Shown here: piece by piece, positions 11,676 through 23,143 of the stretch
Layout: the number at the start of each line of letters is the position of its first letter
Position numbering within the stretch: the first letter of the stretch is position 1
Assembly (NCBI GenBank): GCA_949825025.1
Contig: OX463788.1
Span: forward strand, 27,723,036 to 27,787,035
Reading direction: 5' to 3'
DNA from: Siphlonurus alternatus
Lineage: Eukaryota; Arthropoda; Insecta; Ephemeroptera; Siphlonuridae
Length of the DNA stretch: 64,000 bases
Notes under the pieces: model-generated
The model's input: only the letters and a program-made list of their open reading frames with translations
Told to the model about the DNA's origin: nothing
Databases searched by the model: none
Translations under genes and position numbers: made by a program

Positions 11676-12068
11676 TTACAGTTGATGACTTAGGAAATAA
11701 ACTTTTAATCTTGAATAAAACAAGGAACCATTCAAAGATCTAATATTTAGAGGCAGTTTGTTCCACAAATGACAAACCCTAATATAAAAAGACTTAAGAT
11801 GAGCCTCTGAATTTGCAAAAGGAGGTTTGAACAACAAACCTTGCTTACAACCTCTACCAAAATGAGTTGCTCTTTCATCTACAGCAATAACATCCAGAGG
11901 CTTTAAACAATATCTACCATCTAAACACCTTTTCAAGAAAATAAGATCAATTTGGTTAAGCAAATTCCCTATAGATAAAAGCCTTGTTTTTTTAAATCTA
12001 GCCAATGAATCAAGGGATTTGTCGTTGCACAAGAGCCTTGTGGCAGTATTAATTTTGTATTCTCTCAA
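11676..12068 (-). pseudogene. LINE ORF2 C-terminus, frameshifted
   Basis: 130 codons continuing the RT in another frame: ATRLL, LLSIGNLLNQIDLIFLKRCL and a C-terminal VCHLWNKLPLNIRSL, the usual end of CR1/Jockey ORF2 (the W-N-LP block). A single frameshift separates it from the upstream frame. Confidence 0.8.
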
Positions 12069-12825
12069 GGGTTACAGTGTTTACTACAGTGGTAGGATGC
12101 CACGCAGGCATACCATATACTATAATGGATCTGATCAAACCAATGTAAACAGACCTAATGACACTCATTTTACAATGTTTTAAATTATTGAATACAAATC
12201 CCAAGATTCTTACAATTTTTGTCCTTATAATATTAGTGTGATGATTCCATTTGAGATCAGGTGTTATGTGTATTCCAAGCAACTTAATTACTTTCACTTT
12301 TCCAATAGGAACATCTCCAAGAACAAAAAAGCCAGGAAGAATGTTACGTGATCTAGTTAAAGTCATATGTTTACATTTATTGAAGTTAAGATGCATATGA
12401 TTATTATCACACCATTTATGAATAGTATCAAGATCCACCTGGATCTCATGCAAGTCCTTTTCACACTTTATTAGACGATAAAGAGTACTATCATCAGCAT
12501 ATTCAATAAGTTTACACAATAAATTCTTATTCAAATCAATTAGGAAAATTACAAATAAAAGGGGACCAATAACAGAGCCTTGTGGCACCCCTGAAGTAAC
12601 ATTAGAAGGGTTGGATATTGAGCCACCATACAAAACACATTGAGTTCTACCAAGTAAAAATGCTTCACACCATCCCAGAACTTGAGTATTAACCCCATAC
12701 AGAGATAATTTTTTAAGCAAACAACAAAGAGGTATAGAATCAAAAGCTTTCTTCCAATCCAAAGTTATTAAATCAATTTGTTTTACATTTTTATCTTCCA
12801 ACCCCTCATACCAAGAATGTAACAA
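12049..12825 (-). CDS. reverse transcriptase fragment of LINE
   Basis: 258 residues with RT motif A (LDWKKAFDSIP), motif B (GVPQGSVIGPLLFVIFL), catalytic EYADDSTLY and the following KCKHMTLTR and LLGIHITPDLKW blocks. These place it in the Jockey/CR1/RTE-type RT group. The endonuclease and N-terminal RT are absent. The reading frame shifts near 12,050-12,068 to continue at 11,676-12,068. Confidence 0.85.
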   Translation of the reverse strand: MLHSWYEGLEDKNVKQIDLITLDWKKAFDSIPLCCLLKKLSLYGVNTQVLGWCEAFLLGRTQCVLYGGSISNPSNVTSGVPQGSVIGPLLFVIFLIDLNKNLLCKLIEYADDSTLYRLIKCEKDLHEIQVDLDTIHKWCDNNHMHLNFNKCKHMTLTRSRNILPGFFVLGDVPIGKVKVIKLLGIHITPDLKWNHHTNIIRTKIVRILGFVFNNLKHCKMSVIRSVYIGLIRSIIVYGMPAWHPTTVVNTVTLERIQN

Positions 12826-12976
12826 GTCTACAAGTCTAATTATAAGTATTATAATTATACTTTTTTTATTATAATAAAGTATACTTTTTTATAGCTGGAC
12901 GTATACTATTTTTATTATATTATACTCTTTTAATGTATGATAAAGTATACTAAATTATAAGTTTTTTTTACAAGGG

Positions 12977-13267
12977 ATGTGAGAGAAATAAACGTAAATG
13001 GAAGTGTTAAAGAAATAATTATTTTAAGTTGGTACTCGTACAGTAACGAAGAAAAAAAAACGAACATTATTAAACACAGCATGGAGCCATGGAGGTAGTG
13101 AAAAATGTGGGAATTCAGTCGGTTGTCGGTGTTGCTCTGAATATAACTAAAATGCAATCTACATTTGTGATATAAGTGTAATTACACGTTTTCTATACAG
13201 TAAAATATGAACTTAAGACATTACGTGATTGAAATGAAGCTAGTGAAACATGTGAAATGCCCTATAA
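12977..13267. other. spacer between two inverted TIR elements
   Basis: About 290 bases that do not share the AGTATA composition and have no obvious copy elsewhere in the window. Probably the original host DNA. Confidence 0.5.
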
Positions 13268-14006
13268 CCCTTGTAAAAAAAACTTATGATTTAGTATACT
13301 TTATCATACATTAATATAGTATAATTTAATAAAAATAGTATACTTCCAGCTATAATAAAGTATACTTTAGTATAATAAAAATAATATAATTATAATAATT
13401 ATTTCGTATAATTCAGTATACTTATTATACTAAATTTATTATACTAAATGTTTGATATATCATTAATTTATTATACTTAATTATATTAAATTTATTATAC
13501 TAAGTATACTAAAATTATTATACTTAGTATAGTTTCTATAATTAAAATAGCATAAAATTAGTAAATCGTCCCACGTCCGTAATAATGAACAATATATTTG
13601 TTACCAAGACCTTGTGTGAAATAATAAGACATCTATATGTCTTCTATTTTATGTATATGTTTGCAACAATGAGCTTTATTTTATATATTTTTCAAGCTTA
13701 TTGCATTCACTTGCTATAGCAGAGAGGTCAGTATTGCACACCAGATCATATGGTTATTATCCCCGTTTGACTTTTGTCACTTTGGCACACAAAAAATCAT
13801 TTGTCTGACAGCTAGTAGGGTCATGAAAATGTTCAAAATTTCAGAATCTATTATTTTTTTTATTTTATTATCAGCCAATTAAGTAACTATTCATTCGTAA
13901 TTTTTTAATACAGCAGCTAAAAGTATTAGCAGCGTAATATAAAAAGACGGAAAAAAATATATATAGAACAAATGAAAATTATGCACGTTAACGGAAAATA
14001 TAAGAC

Positions 14007-14070
<64 letters not shown>

Positions 14071-14726
14071 AAATAATAAAAGAACTACCAGATACCAGAA
14101 ATTTTGAACAAGCCATCAATTGGAGCAGTTAGCAATAATAGCATCATGCAGTGTTGAATTTATAGAGCAAGCGAGCATGCAGGATCAAAGAGAGGTTTGG
14201 GGTGACTAAACTTGCATTGTAATCTCTCAACAATTAAAGCTGATCTTATAAAAGAAAATCATCAAAAAGTATCCTTTTACCTTAATGAATGCAAATATTA
14301 ACAAGAAAAAAAGCAATTATGGATACTTCCCGTCACTTTTCTCCATTTTCATCAAATGACGCCATCGCCGCGCGTGTTAACAGAAATTTATCATCAGCTG
14401 ACTAAATTATTACAACGCTTTCTGATGCTCATTTGTTTTTAATAGTAGCCATCTTGTATAATAATAAAATTATACTTAATTTTAATTTAGTATACTTATT
14501 TTATTATAATCCTGTAATATTATAATTATACAATATTATAATTTTTATGATTTAATTAGTATAACTTATCATAAATTTATTATACTTTTTTCTATGCTTA
14601 GTATACTTCTAAAGTATAATTATATATACAAAGTTATTATAATAAAACAATTTATAATATATTATACTATAGTATAACAATTATACTTTGTGTGTATACT
14701 TTAGTATAATAGTGTTTTACAAGGGA
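13268..14726. mobile_element. 1.45 kb TIR element, copy 2 (inverted)
   Basis: Begins CCCTTGTAAAAAAAACTTAT and ends TAGTGTTTTACAAGGGA. It is the inverted counterpart of 10,095-12,976, giving arms of about 1.3 kb. It carries the same two modules (13,570-13,745; 14,185-14,460) and an (AT)n tract at 14,010-14,063. No coding capacity. Confidence 0.8.
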
Positions 14727-15035
14727 AGTGCGCTGCCCAAGGGTGCAAAAACCGCCAATCCTGCCAAAAGGGGGGATACGCCGCATACAACAAAGAAAAT
14801 GGAATTTCCTTTCATAAGTAAGTATGCAAACACAAACCTTTAAAGGATTAGTAAGCCCTGGCCTTGTCTTTGATATATATAATGCATATAATGTATCATA
14901 GGTATGCATAGACAGTACAGTAATTAAAAAATACTGGGCACAAAAAACCAACATCCACCCTAAAGTTCCCATATAAACAGCTTGTAACGTCGGCTATTCA
15001 GTGACGACGACAACCACTGTGTGACAGCACCCTAG
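14727..15035. other. short unassigned stretch
   Basis: Moderate GC near 14,725-14,790, no coding evidence. It may be the left part of the AGTAGTC-rich element that follows. Confidence 0.35.
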
Positions 15036-16685
15036 TCGAAAAATAAAGGCAGTAGTCAAGTGGTGAATACTGCTAAGTGATAATTTGAGCAGTGGTCAAG
15101 TAGTCACTGCCCAAGTGGTCGCAAGTAGTCACCAGTAGTCACTTTCAAGTAGTCACCAGTAGTCACTTTCAAGTAGTCACCAGTAGTCGATTTCAAGTGG
15201 TCAAATTAAACGGTTTTTTAGTATTTTCTCACAATATATCCGTCCATCATCACGATGCAGTTTTTTCCTGTTTAAGCCAACAGATATAGATAAATTATAA
15301 CTGGAACAAGTGAAGAAATTATTCTTTCACATTTTTAACTTGAATTATTAAAATGTAATTATAATACTTTGTAATAATTCAAGATAAAAACGTGACAAAC
15401 AAATAGGAAGAGAAATATCTATATTATATACATACCAATTTTACGCTCCATGCATGCATTATAAAGCACTTTTTAACACTTTTACTTTATTAAATTATTC
15501 CTAACTTATTAATTTTAATTTAATTCCTTTAGTATTTTTTTTAATTTTTTACAGCAAAATTAAGGTATATTATTTTTTAATTCATACTTTATAAATAAAA
15601 AAAATATATATATGAAAAAAAAAAAACACGTTGATTATTAAAGATTTATAATTATTATGTAATAAATAAAATACATAATAAAAAATGAACATCTTTGAAG
15701 AATAATTACCAACGGCTTTCATCTTGGCGTCTTTTTTTATCAAGTTCCAAGAGCCGATAAACATTGACTGTTTAAGGCTACCTAGAACAAATAATTTGAC
15801 ACAAAGTAACGAGAATTTTAATAAATAACATTTCATAATACGTTTTAGGTATTGAAAAGGTACTTATCTGATGTAAAACTGCTTGAAAAACAAATTGTTC
15901 CGGGAGCTCTGCACACACAACCCCGTCCCACACGTGCTTAGTGCCACCATTTTAGATAATTTTCTTCATCATTAGAACCCCGTACAATTGACTACTTGGT
16001 AAGTGACGATCACTTTCTTAAGTAGTCAGAATTTTGTGACAACTAATTAAGTAGTCAAGTGCTAAATGGTCATGATGTTTCGACTACTTGCATAAGTAGT
16101 CACAAAATTCTGACTACTTACCAAGTGATCAAGATTTTATGAACACTGAGCGCCGACTACTTGCATAAGTAGTCACAAAATTCTGACTACTTAACAAGTG
16201 GTCGAGATTTTATGAACACGGAGCGCCGACTACATGTATAAGTAGTCACAAAATTCTGACTACTTACCAAGTGGTCGAGATTTTATGAACACTGAACGCC
16301 GACTACTTGCATAAGAAGTCACAAAATTCTGACTACTTACCAAGTGGTCGAAATTTTATGAACACTGAGCGCCGACTACTTGCATAAGTAGTCACAAAAT
16401 TCTGACTACTTACCAAGTGGTCGAGATTTTATGAACACTGAGCGCCGACTACTTGCATAAGTGGTCACAAAATTCTGACTACTTACCAAGTGATCGAGAT
16501 TTTATGAACACTGAGCGCTGACTACTTGATTCAGTGGTCCGACTACTTAACAAGTGGTCAAGATTTTGAACACTGAGCACCTGAGCACTTGACTCAGTAG
16601 TCCGACTACTTGACCCAGTAGTCTGACTGCTTCTTTTAAGTAGTCAACTACTTGTTTTAAGTTGTCAACCACTTGACTACTAGAC
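15036..16685. mobile_element. AGTAGTC-rich element with subterminal arrays
   Basis: The left end has GTAGTCAAGTGGT (15,053-15,065) and tandem AAGTAGTCACCAGTAGTCAC (15,120-15,200). The right end has ACCACTTGACTAC (16,669-16,681) in inverted orientation, and a 73 bp array. About 0.85 kb of AT-rich unrelated DNA lies between. Dense short motifs near both ends in inverse orientation resemble subterminal transposase-binding repeats. Exact termini were not found. Confidence 0.55.
16081..16560. repeat. 73 bp tandem array
   Basis: Six full units plus a partial one; CGACTAC starts at 16,081, 16,154, 16,227, 16,300, 16,373 and 16,446, then a variant at 16,519, an exact 73 bp period. Each unit holds GACTACTTGCATAAGTAGTC (a palindrome), ATTCTGACTACTTACCAAGT and TTTTATGAACACTGAGCGC. 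Units differ at only a few bases. Confidence 0.95.
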
Positions 16686-16719
16686 TCATTTTTTGACAAG
16701 GGCAGGCCACAGAGAAGCG

Positions 16720-17732
16720 GCTGGGTCAAAATATGAAAAAAAAAGTCAAAGCATTTGCCGATTTGCTCACTTTGCTAGAAAATATAAGGCTTAATTATTG
16801 TTTACGCTGCCACAGAGTTGACACTTTTTAAGTAAATTAATTTATATTCCATAAATGAACCTGCGGATGAGTGTCATTTTTGTGCGACGCTTGTGAAGCT
16901 CAGGAAAAATAATTTAATCTGATGATATAAAATCACTAATAAAATTGTCGGAAGACTTTCTCTTTTTTTTTCTGCCTTCGACTCCCCGCGGGCGAGGGTG
17001 CGACAATTAATTGTCTCCTTACAAACCTACCCTCCTCCCACATGACAAAACACATAAATGGCGCGCTGCGGGGAGGGTTACCCTTATTGTTCAACTCGAT
17101 CCTCGAAAAAAATTTACAAGTAAGAAAAATAATAGTAATGAGAAGCTTTAATATTGACGACACAATTCTCTCAGCCAATGAAAATATAGCGCGCGAACTG
17201 CGCGCGACGACATGTTCTATCAAGCTTCCTATCCTTTAACCCAGCGGTACCTGGTTTTTAATTTTTTTCGGTGGTTCTTATGAAGGGCAAGATTAATAAT
17301 TCATATGAGCCACGGGAAAGATCACTTAACACGACATAAAAAATATTCGAGATTTTGTGCAGCATAGAATTTGAATGAAAAAATAAATAAGATTTTTCTC
17401 CTAACAAACCTTATGGAGCGATGTCAGAATGCGGCGCTGCGGCATTTTTAAGTTGAAGCTTGTCAATGCCTTCGCAATGAGTCCTCTTCGTGTTGTTTGA
17501 CATGATCAACCGTGACCATGCTGACACCCCTCGGTCAAAATTTAAGAAACTGGTATATTGCATTGGCTCTCACACATCGTATTCAAGCTAGAGGAGCCTT
17601 GTGGCCCATTGTTGTCAGACCCCCATACTTTTAAACAATAATTAAAATTACCAATGAAGTGTGTGATACATTATATGCATATACTTTGACTAACATATCT
17701 GGCTTAGGCAATGGCAATTAAATGTTGTAATC
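16720..17732. other. unassigned intergenic DNA
   Basis: A GC-richer pocket at 16,975-17,080 and 17,180-17,215 (GCGCGC motifs) lies in AT-rich DNA. No exon, TIR or repeat partner was seen. Confidence 0.35.
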
Positions 17733-18165
17733 ATTGTGTGGTCAGGCCTTTTGCCTGTACAGTGCACAGCCCAGTTTTGGATTTTAGCCCTGTTTTGGTT
17801 CCGACCTGCTTTTAGGCCTCTTATAGGCAAAAAAAAAAAGTAAAAAAAGAAAATTGTAACTGATTAACCAAAGCCCCCCTTCCATGAAAATAACAACTGC
17901 AATACTTGATAATTTTTTTACTGGTTCAAAAAAATCAAAAACGAATAAAAACAGGGCTTTTAACAAATAATTCGATTTTATTTTTTCTTCACACTAGTAA
18001 AAAAAAATATTACGGTATTGCAGTTGTTCTTTTTATAAAAAGGCTGATATGGTTAATGGGTAACAATTTTATTTTTTTACATTTTTTGGCTATAAGGAGT
18101 CCAAAAGCAGGCCTGGACCAAAACTGGAACATTTTTTATTTTTCATGTCCTGGCCTCCACACAAT
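17733..18165. mobile_element. 433 bp foldback MITE
   Basis: Ends ATTGTGTGGTCAGGCC and GGCCTCCACACAAT. The arms hold CAGTTTTGG, GACCTGCTTTTAGGCC, ATAGGC and AACAACTGCAATAC with complements on the right (GTATTGCAGTTGTT, GGCTATAAGG, AAAGCAGGCC, CCAAAACTGG). Confidence 0.75.
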
Positions 18166-18614
18166 TTTTTTTTTTTTTTTTTTACTCAAAGAAATGCTTT
18201 GATATGGAACTGGAATTATGATAAACTCAATTGCTACATTCCATTGAACATGCTAATAAATTTTTCAAAATATTAAGAACCCTATCACGGACAAAAAATT
18301 TAGCCAACGGTTAGTAAGATTTTACTAACAAAACCCGGGTCGAATCTCACTAAGACAGTAGCTGTGTAAAAACTTAATATTTGAGTTTGCTAAATTTTGA
18401 ATACTGAAATGTAGTTGAAATTTACTAACTTTTCTAGTAAAGTATTACATTAATGATGATGCAGAAGTTAAGAATGTGTTGAGTAGTAAAATTTTACGGC
18501 ATGTTGGTAAAATAGAAGGTCAGTAACTTGGTAAAATTTAACTGGCATTGCTGGCAAAATTGTTCTTCCTTTTTACTGCAGGATTTTACTAACTAAATGT
18601 TGGTAATTTTTTGC

Positions 18615-18835
18615 ATACCTTAGGCCTTTAAATTTTACATACTTTTAATTGTTACTAAATATCTACCGCCGATATGCAAAGATGAGGTCAAACTTTAAGT
18701 CCGGATTAACTTTGTTGATTTCGATTGATGCAACAATAAAAATCAACAAAGTAATCCGGACTTAAAGTTTGACCTCATCTTTGCAAATCAGTGGTAGAAC
18801 TTTAGTAACAACAAGTATGTAAAATTTAAAACAGA
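18615..18835. repeat. inner palindrome of the 3 kb element
   Basis: Arms such as AAAGATGAGGTCAAACTTTA (18,678-18,697) are mirrored at 18,762-18,781, joined by a short loop near 18,735. Outer words TTTAAATTTTACATACTT and TAGTAACAA continue the symmetry. Confidence 0.8.
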
Positions 18836-19071
18836 CTCTTTGCGTAACAAATAATTTTTACTTAAAAGAACTAGTGTTAAAAATAATTTTTTATTTTTTT
18901 ACTACTACTTATTGTCATGTATTGATCACATATGATCACACACACAAATCACAAGAAATTTGCATTAAAAATAAATATTTCATATCCTTCTTTAAAATAA
19001 TCATCGAGTGCTAATAAGTAATAAGTGAATTAAAATTACAAAGTATTAAGGACGGGAACACTTTTATATAA

Positions 19072-19826
19072 CCCAAGCCTAAATGTTTGTAATGTTTTTT
19101 TGGGTTTAGAACGTTTTTGCTCACTTCATAATGTTTTTTGGAAGGTTTTCAAAAGGTTTTTGCTATTTCGTAATGTTTCTTACGAGAACATTATGAACTG
19201 TACGGAACATTATGAAAAATACGGGATCAAAGTTTTACCGCTAGATGGCGGCACTAAAGACAAAAACAGCTGTAAAGAAGAGAAGATGGCTGCCGTAAAC
19301 AAGAGTGTTGACACATCCCAGAAAATTCATCAGAAAAGCGGTTTTTATCAATATTAATGTAATTATAAGGTAAGTTTCTACATTCTAACAAGCTCTAGAT
19401 AACCCAGAGCTAAAAGTGATAACACAGTACTTTGCGTACAGTTTGTTTCAGCCTATTTTTTCTTCAAGGCCAATACAGCTAGAGGACAAAGACCAACTTA
19501 TGCCGTTGCGACCCTCCATGTAGTAACCGCCAGCCATCCACCCTGCCATCACTAGCGGCCCGGTATATAAGCACAATTTAAAACAATGATAAAAATTTAT
19601 TATAATTAATTTATTAGATAATAAATACTAAACTCATTATAATATTATGTTTTATTTAACACCCAGGGTATTACTTCGTAATGTTTGTAAGTTCATAATG
19701 TTACTTCATAATGTTCTCAATTTCACAAAGTTTTTCCAATTCATAATGTTTAGTTCATAATGTTCAGTTCATAATGACAAAAAAGTAGTAATGTTTCAAA
19801 AAACATTACAAACATTTAGGCTTGGG
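19072..19826. mobile_element. 755 bp TIR element, CATAATGTT-rich
   Basis: Starts CCCAAGCCTAAATGTTTGTA and ends with its exact complement. Many copies of TTCATAATGTTT and its complement fill both subterminal zones (19,120-19,215; 19,675-19,800). The centre (19,240-19,570) is single-copy DNA with a GC-richer patch. Confidence 0.8.
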
Positions 19827-20379
19827 AATTGCAAGAAATTTTTAAGATATTAAGTAAATGCATTTATTGGATGATGAAAACTCAGATTTACAAAAAATGA
19901 AGTTTAAATTAATATCACTTTAAAATGTTAAATAATACAATTTTATAATCCGTGCAAGTCTTTTGAACAAAACGATGACTGTCGTATCTCGACCAGTACA
20001 GAACCCAGTGTAGAGAAGAATGTCCCCGCGAGGGTACCGTACGTAGGTCAGTCATGGGTCGTAAATGCCGTGTGGGTCAATCAGTGGGCGAGGGTCGGTT
20101 ACTGATGTGCGTGGACGCCGTGGATAGTTCATTGCAAGGTGATAGTGCGATCTAGGTCTGCGGTTGGCAACAGAAAAGACTCATCCCTCAGCGCGATGTT
20201 ACATCAAACCGCGCATATCATTGTCCTGCAAACATGATAATGATTAGACTCGGTACAATGCAATGAATGTTACTTTAACCAACAATAATTTTGACTAAAT
20301 AATATTACATTCTAGTCCTATATAAATATTTTCGTACCATGACGTGCGTTTACAAGTTACAATTTTGTCACATGACGCT

Positions 20380-20503
20380 GTTTAATACGGATTCGTACAA
20401 AACGGATATAGTGTGATATAGTGCATGTTATTCTTATGAGGCGTGGTCAATTGATATGTATTAATTTCTATTAAACACCGTCATGTGAACGTAGTAGTGA
20501 ATT
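20380..20503. mobile_element. short CACTA-ended foldback, copy 1
   Basis: CACATGACGCTGTTTAATA on the left and TATTAAACACCGTCATGTGA on the right, ending near GTAGTAGTG. Related to 21,686-21,796. Confidence 0.55.
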
Positions 20504-21396
20504 TTGCAATATCAAAACTCGCAATACAAATCTCTTGTGACAAATTAAAGTAACTAAGAAATAACAAAGAATTTCTACAAAAATTGTAATGATTGCATAT
20601 ACTTCTAAAACACAAGAAAAATCAACAAATTATCATATTTTTGCTTACCTTATAATATAATCAGCCTGATGATCAGCTTGATGATCATATTCATTTATGG
20701 ATAATTTGCTTATTCCTGGGGTACTTGAAGCACTTTTAATTAGATATATTTCAGCACAGAAAGTTTTTGCAACCAGTTTGGTCAAATCACAGAAGCCGAA
20801 TGAAGAATCCCAACGGTTTTTTTGAAAACAGGATGTTGTAGTTTGCAAAATTTTACCACGTATGGTAAGATTTTACAATTAAGTTATGTACTTTTTACAA
20901 CGTTTAACGTGCTAGCGCCAACGTGCTGTGAACGTTGTAAATATCAGCAATTATAAATAGTAAATTTTTACCATTATTCGAGAGTAACAGTTTTTAAGAC
21001 ATTATAACATGCTAGCACCAACATGCGAACATTGTAGCTTTTAGCTACTACGTGTAAAATTTTACTAACATTTGATAGTAATATTTTATGACGTTATAAT
21101 ATGCTAGGGCTAACTTGCGAACATTGTAAATATCACTCACGAAATGGTAAACTTTTACCAAATATTTTTTACAATGCTAAGATTGTAAATTTTGCAAAGC
21201 CCGTAGTAAAAATTTACAAGATTTGCTGTACAATTTAACAAAAAGATTGTAAGTGTACTTCTTACCAAGTTTGCCTAGTAAAATTTTTTGTCCGTGATAA
21301 ATATGGCAGATAAAAATTGTTAAAAGTGAAAAATGTCTTAAGGGGGTCCGTTACCGGGCTGCGTAGTGTACTTTATTTTTTAAAACATTATTCTTT

Positions 21397-21711
21397 TTGT
21401 CTGTTAGGTTTCCAACGGAGAAAAATGCATGGAGAAAGTGGGAAGATGCCATCAACACAGCAAGAGTACGTGTCAAATATGCATATTCTCTTGACCTACA
21501 TGATAAGCCACCCTGGACTTCATCGACAGCTGACGTTATATTTGTTCTGCACATTTCCTACAAGCAGACTATGAAAACAATGGATGGAGTGTTAGGCGCA
21601 AGGGAGCGACACCGACAATATTCGAAGATGTTTTTTATATATATAGCATGTACCACAACATTCCTACATTTATATGTGTTATTTACACTATGTTTACATG
21701 AAGGTGTTTAA
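21397..21711 (+). other. ORF of unknown origin
   Basis: 104 codons with non-repetitive, reasonably balanced composition at the start (VRFPTEKNAWRKWEDAI) and a potential acceptor TTTTTGTCTGTTAG at 21,394-21,407. The start faintly recalls a THAP-finger segment, but the required Cys and His residues are not seen. It may be a captured or decayed transposon exon. Confidence 0.2.
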
Positions 21712-21796
21712 TACGCATGCGTTGATGACACCTCAAAATAATAAAATTATCCATCGTCAACGAATATGCATTAAACACCGTCATGTAAACGTAGTG
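21686..21796. mobile_element. 111 bp CACTA-ended foldback, copy 2
   Basis: Ends CACTATGTTTACATGAAGGT and CACCGTCATGTAAACGTAGTG; inner arms TTTAATACGCATGCGTTGA and TCAACGAATATGCATTAAA pair. A compact MITE related to 20,380-20,503. Confidence 0.75.
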
Positions 21797-22360
21797 ATAG
21801 TTCCTTCAGCTATATTTTATTTAACTAACTAGTATATAGTAAGCTAGTCACATGAAAGAAAAAGAAAGGAACCCAAACAAGCTGGTATTAACGTTGTGTC
21901 GGTTGCGGCAAAAGTGTAACGGCCGTGGCGCTTTTCGGAACTAATTTAGGCTCGACTCCTCGTAAGAATAACATTGTCATATTTGGAGGCAAATATCGCA
22001 GGCAATATTCATTTTAGAACGAAATGCACTTGAATTTCTAATAAATGAAGAAGTTGTTTATAAACTAGTATTTTTTTAAGAATTTTAGGACCAACAGTTT
22101 AAGCGTGGTTAATTTTTTTGTTAAGACACAGCGAAGCGGATGACAACGCCGCTAGAGCCTAAAATAGTTCCAGAATTGCCGCATGGCGCTGTAGCGATTA
22201 CATTCGTCGACGCATTGGCGTTGCTTATGATTTATCTCCTTCTTATTTTCTTCATGGCTAGTCAGTATAATGTGTATAAGTTTCTAAAGTTTCCTTACAG
22301 AAGAAACCTTATTTAAAGGGCATGCCAATTGTTGTAATTTGTAATGTATGGGGTAAGGAG

Positions 22361-23143
22361 CAGTGATGCAACGCTTCGCGAAGCTTCGCGCGAAATTTCG
22401 CTAGTTTCGCGAAGTTTCGCAAGCCAAGTTTCGCGAAAGTTTCGCGCGAAACTTTGCGAAATTGATATATTTGTATTTCCCGCTCTACTTTTTCGAATCG
22501 TATTTAATGAATACGCCATTTTCTTCCTAATTTTACTTTAATGACAGGTTTAATTGCATAAATGAATTAAAAAAGAGTTCAATTTAATTTATTAGATATA
22601 AAAAATTTTATTTCTTTTTTTTTTTAATTTTAAAAATTACTTTTAATTATTTTTAAAATCATTTAACACATTCGAGGATAGACAGGTCATGAAAGGGGCT
22701 ATTTTATCTTCAAGAGTGCGTTTGAATTCACGGGCCAGCCCGGGCTGGCCTGGGCTGAAGCGTTTTTTGTCGTCAAGTGGGGCCAGCCCGGTGGCCATTT
22801 TTCCTCCTCTCATGACGTCACTTCCTGGCTGGCCCAGGCTGACGCGGGTGGACTCTACAGTGCGCCTGAGACCTAGCGGACAGACTGGGAACTAATTATG
22901 ACGAAATTATGACGTTTCATACCAGGCGACCAAGGTCATCACCGCCATTTTACGCGGCCCGGGCCAGCCCGGGCTGGCCCGTGAATTCAAACGCACTCCT
23001 TGTTTTCTTAATTTTTTGATGAATATATGAAAAATCGCATTGCGACAGTCATTTTTTAAATTTCGCGAAATTTTCGCGAAGTTTCGTGAATATTCGCGCG
23101 AAAGTTTCGCGCACTATGTTTCGCGCGAATTTTTGCATCTCTG
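22361..23143. mobile_element. hAT-type non-autonomous element, 8 bp TSD
   Basis: An exact 8 bp target duplication GTAAGGAG (22,353-22,360 and 23,144-23,151) flanks ends CAGTGATGCAA and TTGCATCTCTG. Both subterminal zones (22,371-22,462; 23,057-23,130) are packed with TTTCGCGAA and CGCGCGAAA palindromes. The 8 bp duplication and CAGNGATGCA end fit hAT. A GC-rich MITE (22,714-22,998) is inserted within it. Confidence 0.85.
22714..22998. mobile_element. GAGTGCG GC-rich MITE, copy 1
   Basis: Ends GAGTGCGTTTGAATTCACGG and the complement; inner arms contain GGGCCAGCCCGGGCTGGCC. Body includes TGACGTCA and ATTATGACGAAATTATGACG. Flanks (CAA, CTT) show no matching 3 bp duplication, unlike copies 2 and 3. 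Confidence 0.9.

Larger units (their letters stand above)
11385..12841 (-). mobile_element. CR1/Jockey-like LINE, 5' truncated
   Basis: Inserted in the TIR element with an exact 9 bp target duplication ATAAGTATT (11,376-11,384 and 12,842-12,850). The 3' tail on the minus strand is (AAAT)n at 11,385-11,462. It begins inside the reverse transcriptase, so it is severely 5' truncated. The duplication motif is common in the host element, so its exactness is supportive rather than decisive. Confidence 0.85.
10095..12976. mobile_element. 1.45 kb TIR element, copy 1 (LINE inserted)
   Basis: Begins TCCCTTGTAAAACACTATTA and ends with the complement TTTTACAAGGG at 12,966-12,976. Without the LINE (11,385-12,841) it is about 1.43 kb, matching copy 2. 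The subterminal parts are strings of AGTATA/TATACT. The interior carries the GACGCCATC module (10,370-10,640) and the CTCATTATTGC module (11,040-11,215). No transposase. Confidence 0.8.
18283..21299. mobile_element. 3 kb TIR element with nested elements
   Basis: Ends TATCACGGACAAAAAATTT and the complement at 21,281-21,299. Subterminal regions (18,300-18,600; 20,860-21,280) are dense in GTAAAATTTTAC-like words. Nested inside are a palindrome (18,615-18,835), a 755 bp TIR element (19,072-19,826) and a short foldback (about 20,380-20,503). No transposase ORF. Confidence 0.75.

Noticed and set aside
16081..16560. CRISPR-like regular repeats
   Set aside because: The whole 73 bp period is repeated without variable spacers, and the setting is a eukaryotic transposon-rich region.
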